This document shows positions 1-12,409 of a DNA stretch of 64,000 nucleotides, one piece after another. The position numbers were made by a program, and so were the translations under genes. The stretch covers positions 188,211-252,210 of the forward strand of contig CAJNOP010000026.1 of NCBI GenBank assembly GCA_905250075.1, given 5' to 3'. The notes below the pieces were generated by a model, which was not told the DNA's origin, searched no databases, and saw nothing but the letters and a program-made list of their open reading frames with translations. Every line of letters begins with the position of its first letter. Within the stretch, counting starts at the first letter, position 1. The stretch comes from Rotaria sp. Silwood1 (lineage: Eukaryota > Rotifera > Eurotatoria > Philodinida > Philodinidae).

Positions 1-672
1 CATACAACGACGACAGATATTTACATATGTTGATGAAGAAATGTCAAATTATACAATGCAATTATTTGTTAATTTTGCACGATATGGGTAAATATATTAT
101 TAAACGAAAATTATTATTTTTTTGAATTGAAAATGTGAAATACTTTTTTTTTAATGTCGATGTAGAGAACCAACACCAGGTGGATTTCTTCGTGAATATA
201 CACCACCATCATTAGAACGTCCATCAGGTTTAATTCATTCTCCACCAGGTTATGCACTTCGTCTTAATGTAGCATGGTTACCGCAATTAATACAAAATAT
301 GACTTATTTACTTATTGATCGTTATCCATCATTACAAACAAATTATCGATTTGATGCAGCTGGATTTTGGTCAGAATATTGGCCTACAGCATTTCGACGA
401 CGATTAAGTAAGTTAATTAATATATTGTATTTTGTATTGTAGTGTTTTATTTGATAGCACCTATTCCAACAAAATATTATAAACATGCTATTATGAATCA
501 TCGTGATACAACAATTTTAATGTTTTTTTTTATGGGTGGTTTAATATTAGCTCTTATTGTATTAATTATTCTTTGTGGTGTACTATTCATACGTGTACGA
601 AATGAGACAAAACGAAACATAAAGAAAAATAACAGTAATAGAAAACAAACGAAATTTGAAAATACTAAATAG
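1..672 (+). CDS. Carboxylesterase-family membrane protein (neuroligin/cholinesterase-like), 3' end
   Basis: Partial gene entering from the left edge. Exons <2-87, 166-407 and 443-672 join in frame across two short GT..AG introns; the last junction splits an ATG codon. The first exon reads DEEMSNYTMQLFVNFARYG, the helix near the C-terminus of type-B carboxylesterases where cholinesterases and neuroligins have a 'xxFARTGNPN'-like stretch. The middle exon continues to FWSEYWPTAF. The last exon encodes a single strongly hydrophobic segment (about residues 30-55 of that exon, from TTILMFFFMGG to GVLFIRV) and a short basic tail ending KFENTK. This is the architecture of a type I membrane esterase homologue with a short cytoplasmic tail. 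The tail shows no obvious PDZ-ligand terminus, unlike classical neuroligins. The catalytic residues lie off the window, so enzyme versus adhesion role cannot be decided. Confidence 0.8.
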
Positions 673-3600
673 ATTAGTTTTTGATGCTAAGATTTTGATA
701 TATGACTTAATTTTTTTGTACATTTGAACATTCCATACAAGTAGTTTCTTCTACAGTTAGATATATATATATATATGTATCTGTTGTTTTTTAAGTGAAT
801 CTTGCATTCTATTATGGCCATTTTACAGCCATGTCTCTTTTTTTTTATCTTGTAACATTGTTCAGCTTTTTTTGCTTTAATCTACACATGTGCGTGTTAT
901 TATTTTTTGTTGAAATAAATATTCAGCAAGATAAAACATTCGTGACATGAAGAAAATATTGCTTTGTAATAAATGTGAACAGAAATCTTCTCAATAGAAA
1001 ACATAAATCCATGAATTTTTTAAAAGTATCTGAATAATAAGAAAACAAACTTGCATCGTGATATCAGATCAATTTCAAATGAAAGAAAAAATTAAATAAT
1101 TTGTTCTAAATTCTTTTTTGGTATTGTTTGATATAAAAAAAAAGCATCATATGTTTTATTCATTTTTGATTATTTTATCGAGGGGTCTACAAGAAATCAA
1201 CTTTTATATGGTAAATAATCATTTTTCTTTTGCTTTTTTTTTAGTTCAACGGAGTAAATTAGAGTTCTGCATCGTATTCCGACGGAGTCGGATTCATCAA
1301 AAAAAAATTTTTTTGGAGCCATAGTCATAAATTGAATACTCTTCGGAGTGGAAGTAATCGTGCAGAGCGTTTTTCCGAGTCAATGTCGAAGTCCCTCGTC
1401 AGTAAAAAGAAAAATCAAGCATTGTTACTCTTATATAGTAAAAACTTTATTCTTGAACAAAAATACACCACTTTATAGATTCATAAATAAGCTTCAAGAA
1501 AAAAAAACATCCGAGAGATATTCTCATTATAATAAGTATAACAGAATATTCGCAGTCAAACTTTTTGACTTGACAGTGCTTGAAAATAAACAAAACAAGA
1601 CTCTTCAAAACTGTACGGAAGACGTTAAATTAGTATAACATTAATTTCTTATAGATCTATATTTCTCATATTCTGTGTTTTTCTCTCATGAATAAAAAGT
1701 AAGATTAATAATACATTGTAATTACTTTTTTTTTGTATGATAATAAAACCGTCTGAGAGACTTAAAGTAATTAGTATGACTTTTATTCATTGATTGTATT
1801 ATGAACTCGTAAATGTCAGTTTCATTTTTTTCACATTCGATTTGATTTACTCTCGATGAATAATGCTCTTTTTTTTGATGAAGTCTGGCAAAGTTCATTT
1901 CCGCCTCTTCTTTTTTTTGATTAGAATATTCATTTATACTTGAACATCTTTCATATTTAATTGAAATGTAATAGAAACTCTATATAAGCTTATTAGTGCA
2001 TAAAGTCGGATTTGCTGTTCTTTCAAATATGAATCTTCATTTGAGACACACAAATTGATAATAAGATCAAACAGCAATGCACCTGTCTAAAATCTCACAT
2101 CTGAATCAAATGGAAAGTCCATAGTTTTTTTTATTTTTGTTTTGGTTTTTTTAATTCATTTCTGAATTACTACAAATGTCGCTGGATTAACATTAGGCAT
2201 GTAAGTACCGAAGTTGAAGTCAACAAAAGTCAAAATGAATTTGAAACATTGTCGTCTACTTTTTTTATGCAATTGATTAGGATTGTTCTAAATGTATTTT
2301 ATCTTTGTTTGTCTTCGTCTAATGCCCGCATCAGGATTAGAGACGAGTAAGTATAAGCTTAATAACTCGACGGCGGCAGCAATAATCTGCATGTGGTTTT
2401 GAGAAATTGAAAGAGCAGAGCTTCAGAAACCACTTTGTTTGATACTATGTAAGAGATAATTATTTTTAAGTCTATCATTTTCGCAAAACCTTCAAAAAAA
2501 ATTATGTTCTGTTTCAAGAAAACTTGGATAAAAAGTCAGAAAATTTACTAAAAATCAACAGAATTTTTTCTAATTGAACCGAATAGATACTTAATTTTGT
2601 TTTCTCAATATTAGCATATGAGAAGACTATTATCTGAATCATGTCTTAAAGTATAGATCTGAAGTTCCTATATCTGATTCACATGTCACAATCAAAAATG
2701 TCTGGAGATAGAACAGCATTCTTATGTATAATTTTGAGAGTTTTGCGAAGAGAATGAATTTCAAAATAATTTTATGTTAAATAGTATCAGACAAAAGGAT
2801 GTTCGGAGTTCTGCTCTTTCAATTGCTGGAAATTACAGATGGAGAGCTGTTGTTGTAGAGTAAATGTGCTTATAAACAGCCCTCTTTGACTATGGCGTGA
2901 ATATTAGACCGTGTATCCTGTATTATGTGAATTATTGTCCTAAAACATTTTCATAATTTTTTTGTCTATATACTAAACACTTTTCATTGATATTATTTTA
3001 ATGCATGTGAACTAAGAAACAACTATAAATATAAATCATAGTAGTATCATAACAAACAAATTAATTTTAGTATTTGATTTCGTTTGTTTGAATTTTCATA
3101 ACTGTGAATTATTGAAGATTACATTTTTACATGATTGATATTGAGTCGATATGAAACAATCTTTTTTTAGCATTGTTTTCCATTCATCGAAAGTAGGTTT
3201 TTTTCTATTCAAGCTCAAAGAAATTTTACTTAAAAACCTAATACAAGAATAACCTTTCGTGTCATTCTGCAATTCAAGTTACATTATCCAGAACACTTAC
3301 ATACCCGAATATGTCTCTAGGCTTTTTTTTTATAGTTAAACATGTTATTAGCATGTTTATTGAAACTATTCAACAGTTTATATTTTTTTTCTTCTTCATA
3401 TATTTACATCTGTGTATAACCTTATTCTTCAGTATCATTGTTTTGAAGATCAGTAAATAGTCTATTAATAGAATAAATTTAACACAAGAAATTTTTATAA
3501 TTCTATGTTTTGTTATTCTTTAAGTTATAATCAGGGTCGACCTTGATTTTGTTTTTATTTTTATGAACGCAGGTTTTGCAGAGACACTGGTAGGATCATA

Positions 3601-6600
3601 TCACCTTGTACAATGTTTACCAAACAAAAAAAACCTTACAGTTCCAAATACTTCCAGTATGGTATGTTCTTTATCAGTGAGCAATTTAGTTGATTCTAAT
3701 GTATGTTTCTTACTATTTGATATAAAGAAAAACGATAGGAAACTAATTTGATGATAAGATGTATTCTTTAGTTATAATTTTCTACTAAGTGTTCTTTACT
3801 TCGATGACAGACGATAAGAAAATAGAATGTTGACAAACAATTATAAAGTTTTTCCTATTAAAGCAACAACTTGACATATAGAGTCAATATTATTGTAACA
3901 GCTTTTCTGGTATTTAGCAAACAACAAAAACATATCATGCCATTTGTTGCTGATAGGCTATGAAATGACAATATTGATAACCAAGAAAGCATCTGTAATG
4001 ACCTACATATTTAGATGTCAGTTAGATAAATCCTTAAAATTTTCCATTGTGCAACATAATATCCACTGTTGAGTGTTGAAAAAAATTTTTTTTCATTTGA
4101 CTTATTTAAAAATTTATATCAATTTTGATAAAGAAACCAAAGGGTCACTTGTATAAATTTATGCTCCATGACAACATTTTTATTTCTGTTTAATTAAAGA
4201 TTTTTTTCCTTAATTAAAGCCTCGGGTATTGTAGTTTTAAGCTCGACAATTGTTATACACGTTTATTTATCCTATTATTGCAAATAAAAATTTTTTTCAA
4301 AATATGTCATGTATGTGTGAGCCTAGAATCCTAGAAATTTAATTATACCAATATTATTTAAGATGAACAAAGTTTTTAATTATCTGACATTAAAAATAGA
4401 AAGATTATCAATGAATAAAAGCAGCTTGCAATTGTCGAATCTCATGATACCAGCGACTTAGTAATTAGAATAAATATATATATATATATATTAATTGACA
4501 ATGAATGTGTATTCATAAGATGATTAGAGAAGATGAATAAGACATGCAGTACTTTTATTCGTCATAAATTACTGGTTAATTTTTCATAATATTATTGAAT
4601 CTGGAATATTGCATGTCATAAGGTCCAAAAAAAAACAAGTGATATGTCAATTCTTTTTTACTTAACAATTTATATTTAATGTAAATGTCATTCTATTTAA
4701 CTTCTTCTGTTCGAGAAAAATAACTTGTTCTGTTTTTCTTTATTCGTAGTTCTGTCATCTATTTAATTATGTATGACGACAATTTGACTCGAACTCATAA
4801 ACATCATCGTCATTTACATTAATGAATACTATAAAAGAAAAAGTTTCACACTGTTATTTTCTGAACGAAATAACTTTTATTAATCTGGTAACGTATTCAT
4901 CGCTAACAATAGATTTCGAGAAATATTTCCTTTCTATTCGTCGAACATAATTATGTTCGCCATCGAATCATTCTCTTATGCTTCTCTACAGAAGACTTGT
5001 TACAAAAAAAAAACTAAATTGCTTTTTTTTCAATTATCAAACTTGTAAAGATCTTTAAGCTTTTTGTTTACGTGTAGGTGGCTTTCGAGACATAAGTCAT
5101 AGAAACTTTTTAAATAAAATCATCATGCTATGTGAACATCTGTATCTCTATATTATATAAGAATATTTTTTATTCATCATTCTACATAAATCATAGAAAT
5201 TGACTTCTACATCAGTGGTTTTTCGGATTGAATTCTTTTGTGTAATCAATTTTACAAAGAAAAATAATAGATATGTTAGTATTTTGTTTCAAGTCGTATG
5301 TAAATATTCGTTTAAAATCATTTTGAGTTTTGGAAGTTTTCATTTAGCATTAGAATTTTTCATGAATGTATTAATGTAATCCTTTGATCATAAAATTAAA
5401 AAAAATTCAATAGCTTATTTTGGCATCATCAATCAAATATTTTCAATCTGAAATAAATTTTAAGACAAAAATTATAAACATAGTATTGCAAACTCACTTA
5501 TTGACATAAATATATATATACATATATGATGTACTTCTGTCATTTTCTCAGCACATGACTTAGATAAAAAGAACTTAATCTCTAACCTCAATAATATCTT
5601 CATTGTACGTGGGCTTGCTAGAAAAATAATGAAAGCATAATGATGACAGCATTTATAGCCATTGATATTTAAGTAAGACAAGTGGGTCATGTCGTTACCT
5701 ATAAACTCGTCAAGATGAATCCTTATGGAAATATAGATAAAACAATTTCTTCTTACTAATTAATACACATTATAAATAATACAATGGAAATACAAACAGA
5801 GAAGTAGTTTAGTTAATTTTGCTTTATGTTTTTTTTATTAAATACAATTTTTTCATTGTTTTTTGAATTTTTTATTTTAAGCTTTAAGATAACAAACATC
5901 AAAAAACAAATTTAGAAATTTTCTTTCCTGAAAAGGCAATAACACTTTCTTTCTGTATATCGCATTTTGTCTAGATTTTTCATGTCTTTTCTTTGTCTTT
6001 TATATGCCTTTTTGTGAAACATGAACTGGGAAGAGTGTTAAAAGTATAGGACATGATGATTAGACTTTTCAGGTGTCCTACAATTTGATATAGACACATT
6101 AACAACCATGGTTTACACACTACAAAAGATATAATCTCGAAAGAGAAGTTTTACCATACATTTTTTAGACATTAATCAAAGAGAAATGAATACATTCATA
6201 GACAAATGATAAGAGACTCAACGATAGTATCGATTTACTTCTACTTCATAAATCGAACAAAGTATCAATTATACACAGTGCTAACGTAAGCCAATTTATG
6301 AAATATGTCATTCGATTAATAAGAGTAGTTATATCATATTTCCCATATGAATCCAACAGAGAATGAACTAACAGTTTTTTTGACAGAATTATCCTTTACT
6401 TCTACTATATAACTTTTCCTTTTTTGAAGTTCTTCAACTATCTTTTGAAAAAGAAAGAAAGTCAATATTTTTTATTGAGAAATAATCGTTTTGATAAGAG
6501 CTCAAGTCAAAGAAAGTTCTCTATGCTTATATTATAATACTTATAATTATCTTTTCATGCTTAATAGAACATATTAACAAACTTCAAAATATAATGAGAA

Positions 6601-7651
6601 CATTATGTTTTTCTCTCTACATCTCTCCAAAATACATCTATGATATATTATTCTTTTAAAAAGATGATGTTTTTTTTCTTTCTAATAATGTTATTAATCG
6701 TGATACTATCTAAATGATCAAGTTTGCTTAATTTTCATTGAGAACTTATTTTTAGTCATATGTTCATAATTATTTACTATGTTTTTATATTTTTAGTATT
6801 CCATAATGACAAAGAATCTCTGTGTGTATGTAAGTCTCCTATTTCAAAGTAAAATGATTGAAATATAGTCGATTCCTTCTCATAGAGATTGAATATCTAT
6901 GAGTAGTAAAATTTTTCTTCTCTTTGATCTTTTATTAGGTATAAAAACAAATCCAATGGATAGAAAAAAAAACGTATTTTGTTTCATACGGATAGTGCAG
7001 ATAGCGTAAAATAATATCTATTAATTCTTTTGATTAATGGGTGTTGTTTAAAATGAAAAAAGAAAAATTAGAAACGAGAGAGATCACCGCTTTTTTTTGT
7101 TTTCTTGTTACATATTGGTGGGAAAAAAAAATTCTTTATCATAATCATCGAACTAAAATTTCGACAATATTTCTTATGTATCAAAAGTTAAAGTAATAAT
7201 TTTTAATGTCAGTTATCTATTTTTTGTAATATGTCATTGTTTGTTTTGTTTGAATCAAAAGGTACACAAGAAAAATTATCTGTGTCAAGTATCTTAAAAC
7301 ATATCAAATTATATTAAGTTCTATTTTATACTTTTCGATTATAAGAAAGATAACTCTATTTGATTATGTTACAGTCGAAAATAGACAAGAGAAAACCTAG
7401 TTAGAGTATCTTTTCATATATATATAGATGCGCATATACAGAAGAATAAACTCGAACTATTTTCTGTTTTTGTCACATGCAATTCTCATATGTTTTACAG
7501 AGTATATAAAGTGAGATTTTTTAATTACTGAGACACAATTTAATCTATTCAAATGAGAAAAAAAAAAAAAGAAATGTCTCTTTCCTCATTATAGCATCAT
7601 AACCATAGTATGCAACTTTTTTTCAACAAATATGTATTCGGGAATTAAAGA
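673..7651. other. Long intergenic region, no gene seen
   Basis: About 7 kb of AT-rich sequence. Open frames are short (under 100 codons), lack domain signatures and have no convincing splice-linked partners. The stretch 1240-1400 is slightly richer in G/C and holds a small hairpin (CCGAC-GGA-GTCGG near 1279). An 18-bp perfect palindrome lies at 4942-4959. One clear inverted-repeat element is annotated separately at 2405-2824. (TA)n runs occur, for example near 760 and 4475. Confidence 0.6.
2405..2824. mobile_element. Degraded inverted-repeat element (possible MITE)
   Basis: The two ends are inverted copies. The left arm starts AATTGAAAGAGCAGAGCTTC at 2405 and runs through TTTGATACTAT to CGCAAAACCTTC (about 2500). 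The right arm, read on the - strand from 2824, starts AATTGAAAGAGCAGAACTCC and runs through TCTGATACTAT to CGCAAAACTCTC. The arms are roughly 100-115 bp with visible substitutions and small indels, so the element is old. No coding capacity lies between them. A target-site duplication could not be recognised and the superfamily is unknown. Confidence 0.55.
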
Positions 7652-8310
7652 TACTCGGTTAAAAATTGAATCACTCAAAAACGGTGTGTCTTAGCGATTT
7701 GTCCTTTTCAGCATAGAAAGAGCACAGTGGGGGACACTAGTCTATATAAGATACAATGGGATTCCATAGTGATGAAGGTTAGAAAAATATGAATCTTTGA
7801 AAAAAATAGCTTGAACTCATAGTCCATAGAATCATTCTTTTCTTCTTTTATATGGGTTATCTAAAGCTTGACGGCCAGCATGAAGAAGTTATGCAGTTCT
7901 TCATTGAAATTGCTCTTGAATAATATATACATACAGGTTATCAATTCTTTTAAAGCGAATGACAAGAGTTAATATGGATTGAAAAACAATCTAAAGTGCA
8001 AAATATATCGTATGCGAGCATATCGATAACATTATTATATAATATTTATAGATTAGACTTTTCTGAACGATCATTAAAACTGGTTCATATTTTTTTTTCA
8101 TTATTTTTTATTAAAAGAAGAAAAGAATGATTCTATGGACTATGAGTTCAATCAATTTTTTTCAAAGATTCATATTTTTCTAACCTTCATCACTATTGAA
8201 TCCCATTGTATCTTATATAGACTAGTGTCCTCCACTGTGCTCTTTCTATGCTGGAAAGAACAAATCGCTAAGACATACCGTTCTTGAGTTATTCAATTTT
8301 TAATCGAGTA
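7652..8310. mobile_element. Long-TIR non-autonomous DNA element, TA-flanked
   Basis: Arms of about 198 bp at 7652-7850 and 8113-8310 are inverted copies, about 95% identical by eye (roughly 10 mismatches). The outer ends read TA-CTCGGTTAAAAATTGAAT and, on the other strand, TA-CTCGATTAAAAATTGAAT. The pairing stops abruptly outside these points, consistent with a TA target duplication and Tc1/mariner-like mobilisation, but that is inference. The 262-bp spacer shows no transposase. The element ends 44 bp before the assembly gap at the 5' side of the TRAF fragment. Confidence 0.75.
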
Positions 8311-8354
8311 GAGCAAGTTGGGGTAAATGTAGAAGAAAAATCGAACATCTTTTG

Positions 8355-8454
8355 NNNNNNNNNNNNNNNNNNNNNNNNNNNNNNNNNNNNNNNNNNNNNN
8401 NNNNNNNNNNNNNNNNNNNNNNNNNNNNNNNNNNNNNNNNNNNNNNNNNNNNNN
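8355..8454. other. Assembly gap (100 N)
   Basis: Exactly 100 N, the conventional placeholder for a gap of unknown size. It truncates the TRAF gene and separates it from the long-TIR element on its left. Confidence 0.99.
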
Positions 8455-8885
8455 ATATGTCATTGTTTTTTGTCTTGATGCGTGGGCGAAATGATGCAAT
8501 ATTAAAATTTCCCTTCAATTATAAAGTTACATTTTGTTTGTATGATCAAACTCCTAACCAAAGACATATTATCGATTCTTTTCGGCCAGATATTCGATCA
8601 AGTAGTTTCCAGAGACCACGATCAGAAATGAATATTGCTAGTGGTATACCTAAATTCTTTCCATTGTCAATGATTCAACAAGAAGGTAATCCATATGTTC
8701 GAGATGATACAATGTTTATTAAAGTCATGATTGATTTTGGCGGCATGCCGAAAACATTATTGCCATATGCATTGAGTCTCAATCCTGGATTACCAACAAA
8801 TGTTCAACAATACATAATCAAACAAGAAATAGAAAGAAGGGCTCAACCGCAAACTTTAGAGCAACACTTAACAACAAACCAATAA
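8455..8885 (+). CDS. TRAF: TRAF-family protein, C-terminal MATH (TRAF-C) domain, 5' truncated
   Basis: A single exon begins directly at the gap and ends with TAA at 8885. It starts SLFFVLMRGRNDAILKFPF, the conserved strand of TRAF MATH domains ('LSLFFVxMRGxYDxLLxWPF'). It continues with YDQ, the FRPDIRSSSFQRPRSEMNIA block and YVRDDTMFIKVMIDF. The SSSFQRP..MNIASG..F form resembles TRAF1/2/3/5-type domains rather than TRAF6. TRAFs are trimeric cytoplasmic adaptors that bind receptor tails through this domain, and most carry an N-terminal RING. The remaining ~50 residues after the domain (ending HLTTNQ) are a lineage-specific tail. RING, zinc fingers and coiled coil must lie in or beyond the gap, so E3 activity cannot be assessed. 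Confidence 0.92.
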
Positions 8886-11862
8886 GTATGAATTGAGCCG
8901 CATTTCGAATTAAAATGTAAACCAGATTACTTCATTTTTTCTTTTGTTTCTTTCTATCAGATAGTTAAACCAGATATATTAGTGTATAACACTCAAGTTA
9001 TAATCTAGATGTATTAAGTATCAGAATGAACAATAGTAATATTTCTGTTCCTTTTTATATACCATATATGATTTTTTTTTTCGTATCGTTTAATTCTTTG
9101 TTTATACTTTAATTAAAAGAAAATAAAATCAAGAAATAAATTAAAACTTAAATAAATCAATTCTATATCATAATAAATAATGTTACGGAATCTATCAATG
9201 TCTATGTAGAAAAATTTTGCTTTATGTTTATTTAAATTTTAATATGATTGAAATAATAGGAAACGAACTTCTTGTGCGATTTTAAAGTCAAATTGATGCA
9301 CGCTTTGATTATGTCTGCAATTGTTTATCAAATTTTTTTTCATACATCGATTTAGCGTTGAAAAGAAACGTTTTTCATTAATTACTCATCATGATCGATT
9401 AAATACCTACGAAATATGAAAAACAGTGTTTTAAATCTGACATCTATACAATTAATAATACAATATTATGAAAATAATTGATATCATTTAATAGAGAAAG
9501 ATATCAGTTTGTTAACTAATCTAAATAATTAGATGAACGTTAATTTGTTCAATCTTTTGTTTTGATTTCGTATATTGCTTTAACGAAAAAGTAATGTATC
9601 TGTCGACTTTGTCTCAGATAACTTTGTCAACAAAGATGTTCTATTATTGAAAATAGTTAATTCGAAGAAAACAATAGGAAAAGCAAAACTTCTAAGGTGG
9701 ACTGAGTTCATGGAAAAGTTTTACGATCTCTTAGCGACGAAAAAGCATTGTCTTCTCCTGCTCTCTTCTGAAACGAAAACAAGTAAACGTTACGTTTGAG
9801 TGACGACAAAAATATGAAGTGGTATGATCATTTTAAAAAAATGTCTCCACTCTTTTCTCAAGACTAAAATAGAGATCTTTTTATAATAAAAAACAAGTAA
9901 ACACTCTCAATTCGTATTCACCAAAAATAACCTCTTGTCATAGTTTTATGCGAATTTAAGAAAGTGTTACGAAATCGGACGATTTTGCACCATATGAATT
10001 AGAAACTAGAGATTTCACTAAGTGCTGAACCACTCCAAAAGAATTCAAGCTGTATTTTCAATGTCAAGAAACGTCAATTTTTCACTTCAATTTTTCCTAA
10101 CCACGATCTTCAAAACCGCTGAAAACCCGTTTTATCACTTCCTTGTCAAGAACCTAGCTATGTATCAATAAATTATGAGCCTATTTCAAGATTATTTCAC
10201 GAGTACTTGATGAATTATGCTCACTGCCATGAGCATAACATCAGCTAGAAAACTAGATGAATTCAGTGTACATATACTACTTATCTAGAATGAAATCCAA
10301 ATTGTGAACTAACTAAAGTGTTCTCTAAGAGCAAGATTAGTGTGAATTGTCAAATATAGAAATAAGATTTATTTTTCGTTTTAATATATATATATATATA
10401 TGTAAATTTTCGATCTGAAATGATCATTACCAACCTACACCAGGACAAATAACAGATGTTACCAACAAAAAGACATACAAGAAGAATAGAAAAGGTGATG
10501 AAATAGTTTAAATATCTATGTAAACATCATATTCTTTAGCATTCTAACCCATGGAATCAGGTGTAAATTTTGTATGTATCATAGATAATTGTATAAATAT
10601 ATTATACTACATAAGCTACGACCGACTCTAACGAAAGTTAATCAATTGACGATCGTCAATTTGGGTAGTTTTTAAATATGTTGTAGGGTCAAGTATTTGA
10701 TGAATTTCAACGGAAACGGTTTGACAAAATACTATTTTGTTCTCAAGGTATTTAAATTTTTCTCAGAGCATCATCATTAAAAGAATGGCATTTTTTTGCT
10801 CTTTTTTCCTGAGATATACATCTGGTCAAGTATGCATTAGTTTCGCTTGAAATTTTTACTATAAAATCATGTTAAGTTGGGATATTCCTCATGAAAAAAC
10901 GAGCTCAAACGGATAAATCGTCGATGAGTTGACTTCTACTACCTAGTACATGACAAAGTTGTCATTTTTCGGTGTTTTTTTTAAATATATCCTTATCGCA
11001 AGAACTAATCATGTTAGGAAGTTTTAGTTTCAGCTACAAAAATGTCTAGGTAGTGTCTACGGTTTACAGGACTATGACTGATAAAATGATTTTTACTAAA
11101 ATCATGCTTTAAGTGAGGTCTATTCAAAGAAAAGTTAGGTCTGTATATTTTTAAACTACACATGCGGTACTACAAAACTATACAAGAACTAATTTGAGAC
11201 GTTACAGAAAGACATACGATATCTTATCGGTAGTGAAACTCAACAATGACCTTATCTACCTTTAAATCATCAAGATTTGCTTTAGAATTTGATTGACATA
11301 TATAACTTCTAATAGTCAGGTAATCAAAGTTTCAGTTTTCCATACAGAGAAGCACAAAATTGTATTGTGAGTGGTCAGTTTCATAAAACCATGATAATCT
11401 TCGTTCCATAGGAAAAATCATGGATCGGGGTATAGTAGAAGACTCCTCTTTTTTAACTGATTACTTTCTTGGATAATTGAAACTTAAATTAGTATATTTA
11501 CATCAAAATATTACTAATGTATGGATCCTTGTCTAACTAAAAATTATGGAAATAAATGAGACACAATAGAAGAAAGCCTTTCGCTCCTCCTGAAATTTTT
11601 TTTTATGCCTGGAGATAAGAATAGACCCTGAATTTTCTACTATGCAGAAAGAATTTAATTGAAAATTATCTTATACCATGAAGTTTTAGTACGTCTAAAA
11701 AAAATCTACTATGTAAAGTCTATTAGATGTCTCTGTCTATTTGAATATACTTTTCGTCTTATTTATAAGTGGTGTGTAGACTATGGACTATTTTCTTTTT
11801 CTTTATTCTCGTGTATTCTTTACTGGTATATAGTCTCATTTTATTCTCTATCGTTCTACACA
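8886..11862. other. Intergenic region, no gene seen
   Basis: About 3 kb of AT-rich sequence between the TRAF fragment and the TQT-motif gene. No frame has family features. A short hairpin (TATGCTCA-6 nt-TGAGCATA near 10216) and a (TA)n tract near 10385 were the only structures noticed. Confidence 0.6.
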
Positions 11863-12409
11863 ATGCCTGCTATTACAAAGGATAAATATGTTACACGTGT
11901 TCAAACACCAGCTCGGTAAAAATCATGCTTCTTAAAAACCGCATCATTCATTCCTAATTTATTCTCTATATAGTATTCATCCAAGATCTTTGGGTCCTAA
12001 TGATGTTAAACGACTCGGTCCTAGTCAACGAATAAGTGTAAAACGTACACAAACACAATGTAAAAATATTTTTCTTTTATTGATTTAAATAATAAAATTA
12101 ATTTATTTAGCAATTCAAACTCAAACTGTACTTGCATGTGTTATTCTAAATAATGCATACAAACAAATAGATGAAGCAACACAAACTGTAATTTATGAAA
12201 TATAATAGATGTTCATATTTAGAATTCTTTTTGTGTTTAGAATGATGATATTGATAATGATAATCGAAGTGCAGTTAGCGGCATTGCTTCACGTTTAATC
12301 AAATTTTTCGTATGTAAAAGTTTAGATTTAGATATAAATAATTTATTTAATTAATCTTTAGGGTGGAAAGATCGTCGCATTAATGAAATTATTTAATGAT
12401 ATGAAATAG
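11863..12409 (+). CDS. Small protein with three TQT motifs (candidate dynein light-chain LC8 client)
   Basis: Five exons, 11863-11915, 11974-12059, 12111-12187, 12241-12309 and 12362-12409, join in frame into 110 residues, MPAITKDKYV to LFNDMK. Each intron is 51-58 bp with GT..AG ends. I do not recognise the family. The N-terminal third is basic and Pro/Arg-rich (TPARIHPRSLGPNDVKRLGP). The centre has three TQT triplets: VKRTQTQ, IQTQTV and EATQT. TQT preceded by a basic or polar residue is the consensus anchor for LC8 dynein light chains, and KRTQT fits KxTQT exactly. The C-terminal part (SGIASRLIKFFGGKIVALM) looks like an amphipathic helix. LC8 binding is inference from motif spelling only. 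The precise start rests on the first ATG of a frame that splices cleanly. Confidence 0.65.
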
